A stretch of DNA of 64,000 nucleotides from Pontibacter ramchanderi (GCF_002846395.1 NZ_PJMU01000002.1:930001-994000); one strand, 5' to 3'. Counted from the stretch's first letter, positions 16,850 through 25,015 are shown. Program-made: numbers and translations. The notes: generated from the letters alone by a model not told the origin.

Positions 16850-17550
16850 TTAATCTCCCAAATCGAGTTTATAATTCAGGCCTATACCTACCGATTTATA
16901 AAAATGCAAAAGCCCTTTAAATCCCTGATCCCAATCGTGAAAGAAAGAGTTTCTGCCAGTCAGGTTATGCTTTAGGGCATGATACTCTACCTGTCCGTAA
17001 AGGCGCGGGTTTATTTTATAATTAACCCCTATACCTGCCGACACAAACGTGTTGATTCCTTTGTCTGTAATATTGTTTACCTCAGCTGTGTCGCCGTTCT
17101 CTGACTGAGCATATTCGGTCTGCGATATACCGTAGGCCGGCATCAGTGTACCAGTAGCATACATCGGAAACCGCCTAAAAACTTTGAACATAACATGTTG
17201 CAGCGTTACTGGCATGGCGATAACATTGGTGCGAGAGGAGGCTGTGTGAAAGACTTTATTGTCGGGCGTCCAACTGAATTTTTCTGAACTACAGCCATAA
17301 GCCAAGCCTGCCTGCACCCGCATGTTCCTGCCGAAATTGTAGCCCAGGTATAAGGAGAGCGGAGCAAAGTAGCCAGAACTTATAATATCCTGGCTTTCGA
17401 ATCTTTGTAGTAGATGTGGTGCGATACCGTGCTGAAGTTTATACCTGTGTAGAGTTTATCATACCTGACTTTAGCTGTGTCCGCTTCACTAGCTAAGGCA
17501 ATAAAGGGAGTTAGCAAGAAAGTCCATAGAAGGGTAAGGTTTGTTCTCAT
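16850..17550 (-). pseudogene. Frameshifted paralogue of the downstream beta-barrel gene
   Basis: The first part (17550 to about 17380) encodes a signal peptide (MRTNLTLLWTFLLTPFIALA) and the family phrase TVSHHIYYKDSK, then hits a stop. The rest continues in another frame as SGYFAPLSLYLGYNFGRN and on to FHDWDQGFKG and VGIGLNYKL. Aligning with the intact neighbour places a one-base indel near 17390-17400. The conserved residues on both sides show that this was one gene. Either the gene is broken or the assembly has an indel; there is no homopolymer at the junction. Confidence 0.8.
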
Positions 17551-17651
17551 ACAGGTATGGCGCAAGGATTACAACCTTAATATATAACTATATTGCGAAC
17601 GAATTAATCTTTCGCCAAATTTTATCTTGCTTTATAAAAGCTGAAAAACAA

Positions 17652-17680
17652 AAAACCACAGGCGCTATACCTGTGGTTTT
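17652..17680 (-). terminator. Terminator of purM
   Basis: Perfect 10-bp stem AAAACCACAG / CTGTGGTTTT with a nine-base loop, followed on the minus strand by a T-rich run. An AGGTATAG word (17665-17672) spans the loop and the stem edge. Confidence 0.9.
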
Positions 17681-17704
17681 CCGTTATCTGAAGCTTCTTA
17701 GCTC

Positions 17705-18874
17705 TTATCCTTCGTAATAAAATTCCCCCTTATCACTTTTGATCGTGAGTTCATTGCGTTCGCTGGCTTCTACGCGGCCCACAATCTGGGCCTCCACGCC
17801 GAATGATTTCGAAATATCAATGAGGCTTTGGGCGTACTGCTCCGGCAGATAGATCTCGAGGCGGTGGCCCATGTTGAAGACCTTGTACATCTCTTTCCAG
17901 TCGGTGTGGCTCTGCTCCTGTATGATGCGGAACAGCGGTGGCACCGGGAAGAGGTTGTCTTTGATAATATGTACCTTGTCGGTGAAGTGCAGCACTTTGG
18001 TCTGGGCGCCGCCGCTGCAGTGCACCATGCCGTGTATGTGCGGACGGTGCTGCTCCAGTATAGCCTTTACGATAGGCGCATAGGTACGGGTCGGCGAAAG
18101 CACCAGTTTACCCACTTCCATACCTGTTTCCGGCTCCACATCGGTCAAGCGGTAGTTGCCTGAGTATACCAGGTCTTTTGGCAGTTCCGGGTCGTAACTC
18201 TCCGGGTAAGAGGCAGAAAGGTACGAGTGGAACACGTCGTGACGGGCAGAAGTGAGGCCGTTGCTACCCATACCGCCGTTATACTCGTCTTCGTACGTGG
18301 CTTGGCCGTGCGAGGCAAAGCCTACGATCACGTCGCCAGCCTGTATGTTGCCGTTTGAGATCACTTCGTCGCGACGCATGCGGGCCGTCACAGTGCTATC
18401 CACGATGATGGTGCGCACCAGGTCGCCCACGTCGGCTGTCTCGCCTCCGGTGCTGTAGATGCCGATGCCGTTGTCGCGCAGCATTTGCAGTACTTCTTCG
18501 GTACCGTTAATGATGGCGGCAATCACTTCGCCCGGTATCAGGTGCTTATTGCGGCCAATGGTGGAAGAAAGCAGGATGTTATCGGTGGCGCCCACGCAGA
18601 GCAGGTCATCGGTGTTCATCACCACAGCATCCTGGGCTATACCTTTCCATACGCTCAGGTCACCGGTTTCTTTCCAGTACATGTAGGCTAGTGCGGACTT
18701 GGTGCCGGCTCCGTCGGCGTGCATGATGGCGCAGTACTCCGGGTCGCCGGTGAGCATATCGGGGATGATCTTGCAGAATGCTTTCGGGAAAAGCCCTTTG
18801 TCGATGTTCTTGATGGCATTGTGTACGTCTTCCTTGGAGGCGGACACGCCACGGCGGAGGTATCTATTTTCCAT
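17705..18874 (-). CDS. purM: Phosphoribosylformylglycinamidine cyclo-ligase (AIR synthase)
   Basis: PurM closes the imidazole ring to make AIR, the fifth step of purine synthesis. From the ATG at 18874 the protein is 389 residues, the usual length of the Bacteroidota form, and opens MENRYLRRGVSASKEDVHNA. The nucleotide-binding blocks HADGAGTKS (about 54-62), the aspartates in MNTDDLLCVGATDN, GGETADVGD and the HCSGGAQTK near 290 are present. A longer reading to 19093 is rejected because a consensus promoter ends just upstream of 18874. No other pur genes are adjacent. Confidence 0.93.
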   Translation of the reverse strand: MENRYLRRGVSASKEDVHNAIKNIDKGLFPKAFCKIIPDMLTGDPEYCAIMHADGAGTKSALAYMYWKETGDLSVWKGIAQDAVVMNTDDLLCVGATDNILLSSTIGRNKHLIPGEVIAAIINGTEEVLQMLRDNGIGIYSTGGETADVGDLVRTIIVDSTVTARMRRDEVISNGNIQAGDVIVGFASHGQATYEDEYNGGMGSNGLTSARHDVFHSYLSASYPESYDPELPKDLVYSGNYRLTDVEPETGMEVGKLVLSPTRTYAPIVKAILEQHRPHIHGMVHCSGGAQTKVLHFTDKVHIIKDNLFPVPPLFRIIQEQSHTDWKEMYKVFNMGHRLEIYLPEQYAQSLIDISKSFGVEAQIVGRVEASERNELTIKSDKGEFYYEG

Positions 18875-18897
18875 AGTGCTGGTCTTACTTGCTCTTA

Positions 18898-18932
18898 CAA
18901 ATGTAAGAAAAGGCGGTTGCATATACCGCAAA
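18898..18932 (-). promoter_or_regulatory. Candidate purM promoter
   Basis: Minus strand: TTTG (18932-18929), 23-base spacer, TACATTTG (18905-18898). The -7 box fits TAnnTTTG exactly; the spacer is a few bases longer than usual. The predicted start leaves a leader under 20 bases before the ATG at 18874. Confidence 0.5.
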
Positions 18933-19097
18933 AACAGCGCTTTAAAAAGGCAGTAGCGCCAAAATACTGATAAGCTGCGCGCTTTATCTACCCTAACACT
19001 GAAGGCTTCAGGTATAGCCTCTCCGAAAAAGTAGATTCCATACCTTGCAACCATCCCAGAATATATTGAATCCTCTATATAAACAAACTCCAAGCTT

Positions 19098-19643
19098 ATG
19101 AAAAAAATACTCTTGATTTTAGCTTTCGGCCTGAGCCTTGCCGGTTCAGTACAAGCACAAGATTCGGTACAGGTAAAGACGCAGGTGTCGGCACCCTATA
19201 AACTTGCTGTTGGCATGCGCTATGCATCGGGTCCGGCGGGTGTGGCGCTGGGCCTAACGGCAAAGTATTTTATAAGGGAACAGGCTGCCCTGGAAGCTTA
19301 CTCCGACCTCAACCCGAGTTCCCGTCATTTCCTAGCCTCCCTCAGCTACGTCTGGCAGCCAAAACTCGCTACATCGGGCCGGCTTAGGCCATATGCAGGT
19401 ATAGGCATCGGCATGCTCCGCACCAATAACCCCGCCCCTATGTATTTCGACGGCCCCGACAGTTATACTAACCTGGTAGGAGTCGCTTCCTTCGGGGTAG
19501 AATACACCATGAAGAAAATTCCTTTGGCTATCTCGCTGGATTACCGGTCGGCCTTTGTCCGCTACGGCCGCTCAACGCCACCCTATGTCCACCTGAATAA
19601 CTCCAACACCATTGGCCTTGGCCTGAAGTATACCTTCCGCTAG
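19098..19643 (+). CDS. Outer-membrane beta-barrel protein
   Basis: 181 residues with a signal peptide (MKKILLILAFGLSLAGSVQAQ). Alternating strands follow, with a central RPYAGIGIGMLR and the final GLGLKYTFR, the standard ending of small eight-stranded barrels (OmpA/OmpW-like). No enzymatic motif. The gene is divergent from purM. Its TAG stop is part of an AGGTATAG word (19642-19649). Exact role unknown. Confidence 0.75.
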   Translation: MKKILLILAFGLSLAGSVQAQDSVQVKTQVSAPYKLAVGMRYASGPAGVALGLTAKYFIREQAALEAYSDLNPSSRHFLASLSYVWQPKLATSGRLRPYAGIGIGMLRTNNPAPMYFDGPDSYTNLVGVASFGVEYTMKKIPLAISLDYRSAFVRYGRSTPPYVHLNNSNTIGLGLKYTFR

Positions 19644-19668
19644 GTATAGCACAGGTATAAAACAGCAC

Positions 19669-19704
19669 CGGCGGCTACAGTTCAAAACTATAGCCGCCGA
19701 TTTT
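19669..19704 (+). terminator. Rho-independent terminator after the barrel gene
   Basis: 9-bp stem CGGCGGCTA (19669-19677) with TAGCCGCCG (19691-19699), loop of 13, then ATTTTATG. Confidence 0.75.
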
Positions 19705-19714
19705 ATGTGTGCTC

Positions 19715-19732
19715 AGGTATAGCGCTATACCT
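19715..19732. repeat. Perfect 18-bp palindrome from two head-to-head AGGTATAG words
   Basis: AGGTATAGCGCTATACCT equals its own reverse complement. It lies in the convergent gap between the barrel gene and the OmpA-type lipoprotein gene. It is the tightest inverted pair of the word in this window. Confidence 0.85.
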
Positions 19733-19757
19733 GCCGAGCCAACTCTCAAAGTCTTTC

Positions 19758-19779
19758 GTCAAAAAATCCTTTGTCAAAA
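19758..19779 (-). repeat. 22-bp dispersed repeat, copy 2 (inverted)
   Basis: Reverse complement of the 22 bases at 15078-15099. It is located 18 bases before the stop of the OmpA-type gene. Confidence 0.6.
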
Positions 19780-19797
19780 GGTCATTTGTCCAGACGC

Positions 19798-21747
19798 TTA
19801 CTCCTGAATGCGCACCACTTTAAATTCAGTACGGCGGTTGCGCTGGTGCTCTTCTTCGGTTTTGGCGTTGCGCACCACCGGGCGACTCTCGCCGTAACCA
19901 CGGGCCGTAATACGCGATTTGTCTATCCCTTTCGAGATGATGTAGTTCACGGCGGACTGGGCACGGCGTTGCGACAGGTCCTGGTTGTAAATATCTACGC
20001 CACGCGAGTCAGTGTGCGAGCTTAGCTCAATGGAAATCTGCGGATTATCTACCAGTATCTCCACCAGTTTGTCGAGTTCCACGGCAGCATCCGGACGGAT
20101 GTCCGCTTTGTCGAAGTCGTAGAAGATGTTCTCAAGCACAATGGCTTTCTCTTTCACGATCTCGGTCAGCAGCAGGTCAGCAGTGAGGCGCACTTCGTTT
20201 ACCTCGTTTTTTAGCTCGCTTTGAGGCGGCATTTTACCTACTGTAGTCACACGCTGGCGCGCAGCAAAGAACCCGGGCTTTTCAGACAAAAGCGAATAGG
20301 CCGTAGCGCTGTCGAGCGGGAAAGAGAATTTGCCTTCGGCATCCGCCTTTGTTTCAGCTATTTTCTGCCCGCGAGTATCCTGCAGCACCACCGGTATGTT
20401 AGGCACCACGGTCTGCTGCTTGTCTTTGTCGCGGCGCTGGTATACAGTACCGTCCACAAAGAAATTCACTAGCTTGCGTGCCGATCTGGCAATAGCGTAG
20501 ATATCGTCGCCACCTTTGCCGCCCTCGCGGTTAGATGAGATATAGCCCGAAAAGGCATCCTGGAAAAAGATTCCAAAATCATCGCCGCTGGAATTAACCG
20601 GCACCCCCATGTTCACGGGCTTGCCGTCTTCTATCTTAAACACATCGAGCCCCCCCAAACCTGGCAGACCATCAGAAGCAATGTAGAGCGTGCCATCAGG
20701 GGCCACGTGCACGTAGCTCTCGTTGCCTGGCGTGTTGATGCCCGGCCCTAGGTTTTCGGGTGCTGAGAAGCGGCCGTTGTCGTCGATGGTGGTTTTGTAG
20801 ATGTCGTTGCCTCCCAATCCGCCTTTGCGGTCAGAAGAGAAGTAAAGTGTTCTGCCATCCGGAGAGAAAGCCGGTGATGAATCCCAGGCGCGCGGGTCGC
20901 TGATGCTCAGCAGTTTTGGCTCAGACCAGGCATTGGAGCGGTAGAACGAGATGAACAAGTCTACGTTGCGGCGGCCTTTCTTGGTGCCTTCGTTGCCTCT
21001 TGCAAACACCATCGTGTTGCCTTCGTCGGCAAATGTGGCCAGCGCCTCGTGCAGGTCGTCGGTGTTTATACCTTCCAGCTTGCGCACAGCAGCTCCCAGG
21101 TTGGCTGAGTCGACTTCCAAGGTAGTGGCGTATAGGTTCAGGAAGCCTTCGCCGTTGCCCAGGTAGGTCTTACCCGGCCCGCGTGTGGACGAGAAGATCA
21201 GTTCGTTACCGCGCACAAAGGGAGCAAAGTCAGACCCCTCGGTGTTCAGTGCCTCCAGGTTATAGATCTCGAATCCGGTGTTCTTTTTCAGGATGGTACT
21301 CAGTTGGCTAAGGGTTTCGACTTCGCGCAGCGCCAGCGCTTTCAGATCCGGCTTGCTACCAATGCGGGCATAGTCCTGCATTTGGCCTAAGGCAGCTTCG
21401 TACTTGCCATTGGCCTTCAGTGCCATGCCGTAGTAAAAGAAGCCTTCCTCTTTGCGGTAGTTGTTGTCGAGTGCGGCTTTGTAATAGTTTTCGGACTCAG
21501 CCAGGCGGTTGGACAAGCGGTACGACTCGGCGATGCGGTAATTGATCTCGCCCGTATTCTTGGCTCCTTTCAGTGCCTGCTTGTAGTATTCAATAGCCCG
21601 CTCATACTGCTCTTCTTCGAAACGCTTTTCGGCCTTGCTCAGGTACATGCCCGCGCCGCAGGAGCTAAGCACCACTGCCAGCAGCAGAGTAGCTGCCGTA
21701 AACTTCAGGTAATTGGCCACTGACTTGGTCGATAGCGTCTGCTGCAT
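19798..21747 (-). CDS. OmpA-family lipoprotein with TPR and PD40 propeller (PorE-like layout)
   Basis: From the ATG at 21747 the protein has 649 residues. The signal ends in a lipobox, VVLSSC, at about Cys29. Then come TPR helices (about 35-150), a PD40/WD40-like propeller with repeated SPDGRTLYFSSDRKGG-type blades (about 190-430), a carboxypeptidase-regulatory-like fold (about 440-520), and an OmpA peptidoglycan-binding domain (about 530-645, with FDKADIRPDA and SHTDSRGVD). This order is that of PorE of the type IX secretion system, but paralogues with this order are common, so the T9SS role is tentative. I start at 21747 because the longer reading has no signal peptide. Confidence 0.85.
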   Translation of the reverse strand: MQQTLSTKSVANYLKFTAATLLLAVVLSSCGAGMYLSKAEKRFEEEQYERAIEYYKQALKGAKNTGEINYRIAESYRLSNRLAESENYYKAALDNNYRKEEGFFYYGMALKANGKYEAALGQMQDYARIGSKPDLKALALREVETLSQLSTILKKNTGFEIYNLEALNTEGSDFAPFVRGNELIFSSTRGPGKTYLGNGEGFLNLYATTLEVDSANLGAAVRKLEGINTDDLHEALATFADEGNTMVFARGNEGTKKGRRNVDLFISFYRSNAWSEPKLLSISDPRAWDSSPAFSPDGRTLYFSSDRKGGLGGNDIYKTTIDDNGRFSAPENLGPGINTPGNESYVHVAPDGTLYIASDGLPGLGGLDVFKIEDGKPVNMGVPVNSSGDDFGIFFQDAFSGYISSNREGGKGGDDIYAIARSARKLVNFFVDGTVYQRRDKDKQQTVVPNIPVVLQDTRGQKIAETKADAEGKFSFPLDSATAYSLLSEKPGFFAARQRVTTVGKMPPQSELKNEVNEVRLTADLLLTEIVKEKAIVLENIFYDFDKADIRPDAAVELDKLVEILVDNPQISIELSSHTDSRGVDIYNQDLSQRRAQSAVNYIISKGIDKSRITARGYGESRPVVRNAKTEEEHQRNRRTEFKVVRIQE

Positions 21748-21772
21748 GAGGGTAGTTTTTGAATTAGCGAAT

Positions 21773-22255
21773 CTAAAAATACCTGGAGAGCCAGCTTTGC
21801 TGCGCAGGCCGGGGCCAGGCATCCTGCAACTCACCATAATTGTTAACCAATGTATCGAAATATAAGGTATGCCCGTCAATCTCGCCGGCGGCCACTTTAT
21901 TTTTCAGCTCGTTCATACCTACCACCTGCACTTGCCCGTCTTTCAGAAAAGCCAGGCGCGTACGGTCAAAGAATGATACGCCAAATTGCTGCTCCAGTTC
22001 CCGCACAAACGCCACAGACTTGTCGATGGAACAGCCGCTGGCTGATGTAACGGTTTCGTTGTTGGCCAGCACCAGGAAACGGTTGTGTAATAAACTGGCC
22101 GACGCCTGCAGCCCCTTGCCATGACTGCTCCAGTCAGTAGCAAAACGCGCCAGCATTGGTTTTATTTCTTCCTGCTCTGCCTCCGTCAACTCCCTGTCAG
22201 CCTGGTATATCCAGAGCCGGGCATGCGGTGGCAATTGGTCAAAAGGAATGTACAT
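21773..22255 (-). CDS. Conserved Bacteroidota protein, often mislabelled ABC transporter ATPase
   Basis: 160 residues from the ATG at 22255, opening MYIPFDQLPPHARLWIYQADR. Other blocks are FLVLANNETVTSASGCSIDK, FDRTRLAFL and LVNNYGELQDAWPRPAQQSW. I recognise a Bacteroidota family frequently labelled ABC transporter ATPase, but there is no Walker A, signature or Walker B motif and the protein is far too short to be one. Cytoplasmic, function unknown. An in-frame extension to 22387 is rejected because it runs through repeat DNA. It is 25 bases upstream of the OmpA-type lipoprotein gene and may be co-transcribed with it. Confidence 0.8.
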   Translation of the reverse strand: MYIPFDQLPPHARLWIYQADRELTEAEQEEIKPMLARFATDWSSHGKGLQASASLLHNRFLVLANNETVTSASGCSIDKSVAFVRELEQQFGVSFFDRTRLAFLKDGQVQVVGMNELKNKVAAGEIDGHTLYFDTLVNNYGELQDAWPRPAQQSWLSRYF

Positions 22256-22327
22256 AATTGATTGTTGGTTGTTAATTGCTGATTGTTGTTTTTGAAGCAT
22301 TGCTCCCTGATGATACCATACCTGAAG

Positions 22328-22364
22328 AGCTATACCTGTATAATCTACAAAAGCAGGTATAGCT
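22328..22364. repeat. Inverted pair of the AGGTATAG word with 11-bp arms
   Basis: AGCTATACCTG (22328-22338) and CAGGTATAGCT (22354-22364) are exact reverse complements with a 15-base loop, in the gap between two same-strand genes. Confidence 0.8.
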
Positions 22365-22382
22365 AAATCCCTTTCAGGATTA

Positions 22383-22409
22383 AACAATCATCAATCAACA
22401 ATCAACAAT
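22383..22409. repeat. 27-bp inverted repeat, arm at the 3' side of the CCG-domain gene
   Basis: A run of CAATCAACAAT-type units from 22383 to 22409. Its exact reverse complement lies at 23246-23272, so the two arms frame the gene at 22416-23234 closely. Degenerate relatives lie at about 22256-22295 and 23372-23396. Confidence 0.8.
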
Positions 22410-22415
22410 CGGATA

Positions 22416-23234
22416 CTACTTCGTAAGCCCCTCCGCTTGGGCGATCAGCTCGGCGATGTCAAAAACTTTTACGCTTTCTTCCTGCTCCTTGTTCTTCACG
22501 CCGTCGCTCATCATCACCATGCAGAATGGGCAGGCTGTAGCGATCACGCCATTACCGGTGCCAAGTGTGGCCAGGGCCTCTTCCGTACGCTCGATGTTGA
22601 TGTCTTTGTTGCCCGGCTCCGGCTCTTTGAACATTTGGGCACCACCGGCACCGCAGCAAAGCCCGTTGGCACGGCTGCGCTTCATCTCCACCAGGTCGGC
22701 ATCCAAGGCGGCCAGCACGTCGCGTGGCGCTTCGTAGATGTCGTTGGCGCGGCCCAGGTAGCAGGAGTCATGGAAGGTTATACGCTTTCCTTTGAAAGCC
22801 TCACCGCCCTGTACCTTCACCTTGCCCTCGTTGATGAGTTGCTGCAGAAAAGTAGAGTGGTGAATTACCTCGTAGTTACCGCCCAGGTCCGGGTATTCGT
22901 TTTTGATCGTGTTGAAGCAGTGCGGGCAGGCCGTCACGATCTTCTTCACGTTATAGGCGTTGAGCACCTCGATGTTGGTGATGGCCTGCATCTGGAACAG
23001 GAACTCGTTACCTGCGCGCTTGGCGGGTTCGCCCGTGCAGCTCTCTTCGGTTCCCAGCACGGCATATTTAACACCTACGTGCTCGAGAATCTGCACGAAG
23101 GCACGCGTCACGCGCTTGTATCGGTCGTCGAACGAACCGGCACAGCCAACCCAGAACAGCACTTCCGGCTCCTCGCCGTTCGCAGCCATCTCTGCCATGG
23201 TCGGCACTTTCACTAATCTTTTATTCTCTTCCAT
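22416..23234 (-). CDS. CCG-domain iron-sulfur protein (HdrB/HdrD-like), partner of the next gene
   Basis: 272 residues with two cysteine-rich CCG domains: VTACPHCFNT, HDSCYLGR and LCCGAGGAQM, then TACPFCMVMM; an earlier set lies around WVGCAG and ESCTGEPAKR. In HdrB/HdrD-type proteins these bind unusual [4Fe-4S] clusters or pass electrons to the partner. It is encoded next to a membrane protein with two ferredoxin-type sites, and together they match the HdrDE-like, DUF224 arrangement here split into two genes. Likely role: electron transfer between ETF or another flavoprotein and menaquinone. That role is inference. The gene is framed by 27-bp inverted repeats. Confidence 0.85.
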   Translation of the reverse strand: MEENKRLVKVPTMAEMAANGEEPEVLFWVGCAGSFDDRYKRVTRAFVQILEHVGVKYAVLGTEESCTGEPAKRAGNEFLFQMQAITNIEVLNAYNVKKIVTACPHCFNTIKNEYPDLGGNYEVIHHSTFLQQLINEGKVKVQGGEAFKGKRITFHDSCYLGRANDIYEAPRDVLAALDADLVEMKRSRANGLCCGAGGAQMFKEPEPGNKDINIERTEEALATLGTGNGVIATACPFCMVMMSDGVKNKEQEESVKVFDIAELIAQAEGLTK

Positions 23235-23245
23235 CTGATATTTGA

Positions 23246-23272
23246 ATTGTTGATTGTTGATTGATGATTGTT
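23246..23272. repeat. 27-bp inverted repeat, arm at the 5' side of the CCG-domain gene
   Basis: Exact reverse complement of 22383-22409, starting 12 bases upstream of the ATG of the CCG-domain gene. It occupies the likely leader region of that gene. Confidence 0.8.
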
Positions 23273-23393
23273 GTTTTCATACCTCTTCAGGTTTACTATA
23301 CCTTGTAACAAGGGCTTGAGCGTTCCTGGAATCAAGCATCACAATCAAGAATAACAGTCAACTTATAAGCAATTAACAATAAACAATTAGCAA

Positions 23394-24767
23394 TTAATTC
23401 TTTGAAGGTACATACAGGTCCTCGGCCCAGTTAAAGCGGTCTGAAGGTGAGAAGGCCCACGGGGCACCGTTGTTTTCGATGTTGGTGAACATGGCGTTGA
23501 CCGACGCTGGCGCGGCCGATTCCTCGAGCACCAAATAGCGGCGCAGGTCCATGATGGTGGACAGCTGGTCGATGTTCACAGGGCAAGACTCCACGCAGGC
23601 GTTGCAGGTGGTACAGGCCCAGAGTTCTTCTGGCGTGATGTAGCCACGCAGCAGGGTTTTCTCGTCGGTGGTCTGCACACGCTCCACGCCCAGTTCCTTA
23701 TAGTGGTTCGGGGCGAAGATGGCCGGGTGCTCGCCTTTCTCCTCCATGCGGTCGCGGGTGTCCATCACGATCTTGCGCGGCGAAAGCAGTTTGCCCGTCA
23801 GGTTGGCGGGGCACACAGAGGTACAGCGGCCGCACTCGGTACAGGTATAGGCGTCCATGAGCTGTTTCCAGGTCAGGTCTTCCACGTCTTTGGCGCCGAA
23901 ACGCTGCACAATCGGGTTGCCCTCGGCGTCAACTTCCGGAGCTGGCGGCTGGTAGCTTGGGTCCAGCATGGCCTTAATTTCGTGTGTGATGGCCGGGTTT
24001 GTCGTGAACTTACCCTTCGGCCACAGCTTGGAGTAGTACACGTTCGGGAACGCCATGATGATGTGGAAGTGCTTGGAGCTCGGCAGGTAGTTCATAAAGG
24101 CCAGAATACCGATGATGTGGAACCACCAGCCCACACGCTCGATTATGTGCAGGGAATTCGGGTTATCGCCGAAGATGTTCACGAACAGTTGGCTGATCGG
24201 GTAGCTACCCGCTACTTCGCCGCCTTCCAGCTGCACCAGCTTCAAACCGGCAATGTTGAAGGCGAAAAGCGCCAGCATCAGCACAATCTCCGTGATCAGA
24301 ATAAAGTTGGCATCCAGCTTCGGCCAGGCGCGCATCTCCACACCCGTTGCCAGGCGAGGCACCCTGGTCACATTTCGTCTCCACAAGAAGATCACGCAGG
24401 CTACGATCACCAGGGCAGCCAGAATTTCGTTGATGAACATCAACGCGCTGTACAATGGCCCCAGGAAGGCCAGCACGCGATGCGTACCAAACACGCCGTC
24501 GATCAAAATCTCGATCACCTCGATGTTGATCACCAGGAAGCCTACATACACAAACAGGTGCAGCACAGCCGGCAGCATGCGTTTAAACATTTTCTGCTGA
24601 CCAAAAGCCACTAGCAGCGTTTTGTTAATGCGCTCCGACGGGTTATCGCTCAAATCGACATCACGGCCAATCAGAATGTTCTTACGGATCTTGCGGATTT
24701 GCCACACAAACAGGCCGATGCCCAGGCCTGCTACAATCAGGAAGATAATGTTTTCGAGTTGAATCAC
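23394..24767 (-). CDS. Membrane-bound [4Fe-4S] oxidoreductase subunit (HdrE/EMO-like)
   Basis: 457 residues. The N-terminal half has about six membrane segments (8-24, 65-90, 105-128, 155-178, 205-225 and others) with histidines such as HLFVYVGF and HIIERVGWWFHIIG that could hold b haems. The C-terminal half carries two ferredoxin sites, CTECGRCTSVCP (about 312-323) and CTTCNACVESCP (about 391-402). With the CCG protein 159 bases downstream this corresponds to the DUF224/Hdr-like ETF:menaquinone oxidoreductase type. A beta-oxidation role is supported by thiolase and acyl-CoA dehydrogenase genes in the window but is still inference. Confidence 0.85.
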   Translation of the reverse strand: MIQLENIIFLIVAGLGIGLFVWQIRKIRKNILIGRDVDLSDNPSERINKTLLVAFGQQKMFKRMLPAVLHLFVYVGFLVINIEVIEILIDGVFGTHRVLAFLGPLYSALMFINEILAALVIVACVIFLWRRNVTRVPRLATGVEMRAWPKLDANFILITEIVLMLALFAFNIAGLKLVQLEGGEVAGSYPISQLFVNIFGDNPNSLHIIERVGWWFHIIGILAFMNYLPSSKHFHIIMAFPNVYYSKLWPKGKFTTNPAITHEIKAMLDPSYQPPAPEVDAEGNPIVQRFGAKDVEDLTWKQLMDAYTCTECGRCTSVCPANLTGKLLSPRKIVMDTRDRMEEKGEHPAIFAPNHYKELGVERVQTTDEKTLLRGYITPEELWACTTCNACVESCPVNIDQLSTIMDLRRYLVLEESAAPASVNAMFTNIENNGAPWAFSPSDRFNWAEDLYVPSKN

Positions 24768-24869
24768 GGTGAATTATTCGTTATACATACCAATTCGTAG
24801 ATAAAGATAGCAGAATAGCGAGAATAAACGTATACAAGGCCACTTTTTTAAAATATTTTTGTCCGAAAG

Positions 24870-24900
24870 TTTGCGTCTTCGATTTTAGATACTACTTTTG
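24870..24900 (+). promoter_or_regulatory. Consensus promoter of tRNA-Phe
   Basis: TTTG (24870-24873), exactly 19 bases, then TACTTTTG (24893-24900): a full match to the Bacteroidota -33/-7 consensus. The expected start is about 30 bases upstream of the mature tRNA end. Confidence 0.75.
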
Positions 24901-24935
24901 CATACCCTTTCGGAAGACGGGGTAACAACAGAGCT

Positions 24936-25011
24936 GGTGATGTAGCTCAGTTGGTAGAGCAAAGGACTGAAAATCCTTGTGTCGTTGGTTCGATTCCAAT
25001 CATCACCACCA
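24936..25011 (+). tRNA. tRNA-Phe (anticodon GAA)
   Basis: Full cloverleaf. The acceptor stem is GGTGATG (24936-24942) with CATCACC (25001-25007). The D arm is GCTC...GAGC. The anticodon stem AAGGA/TCCTT carries the loop CTGAAAA with GAA at 34-36, and the T arm includes GGTTCGATTCC. Discriminator A is followed by an encoded CCA (25009-25011). A strong terminator follows five bases later, so it is a single-gene transcript. Confidence 0.97.
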
Positions 25012-25015
25012 GCTT

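Noticed and set aside
18875..19093. 73-codon N-terminal extension of purM
   Set aside because: It does not match the family, and a consensus promoter lies within it.
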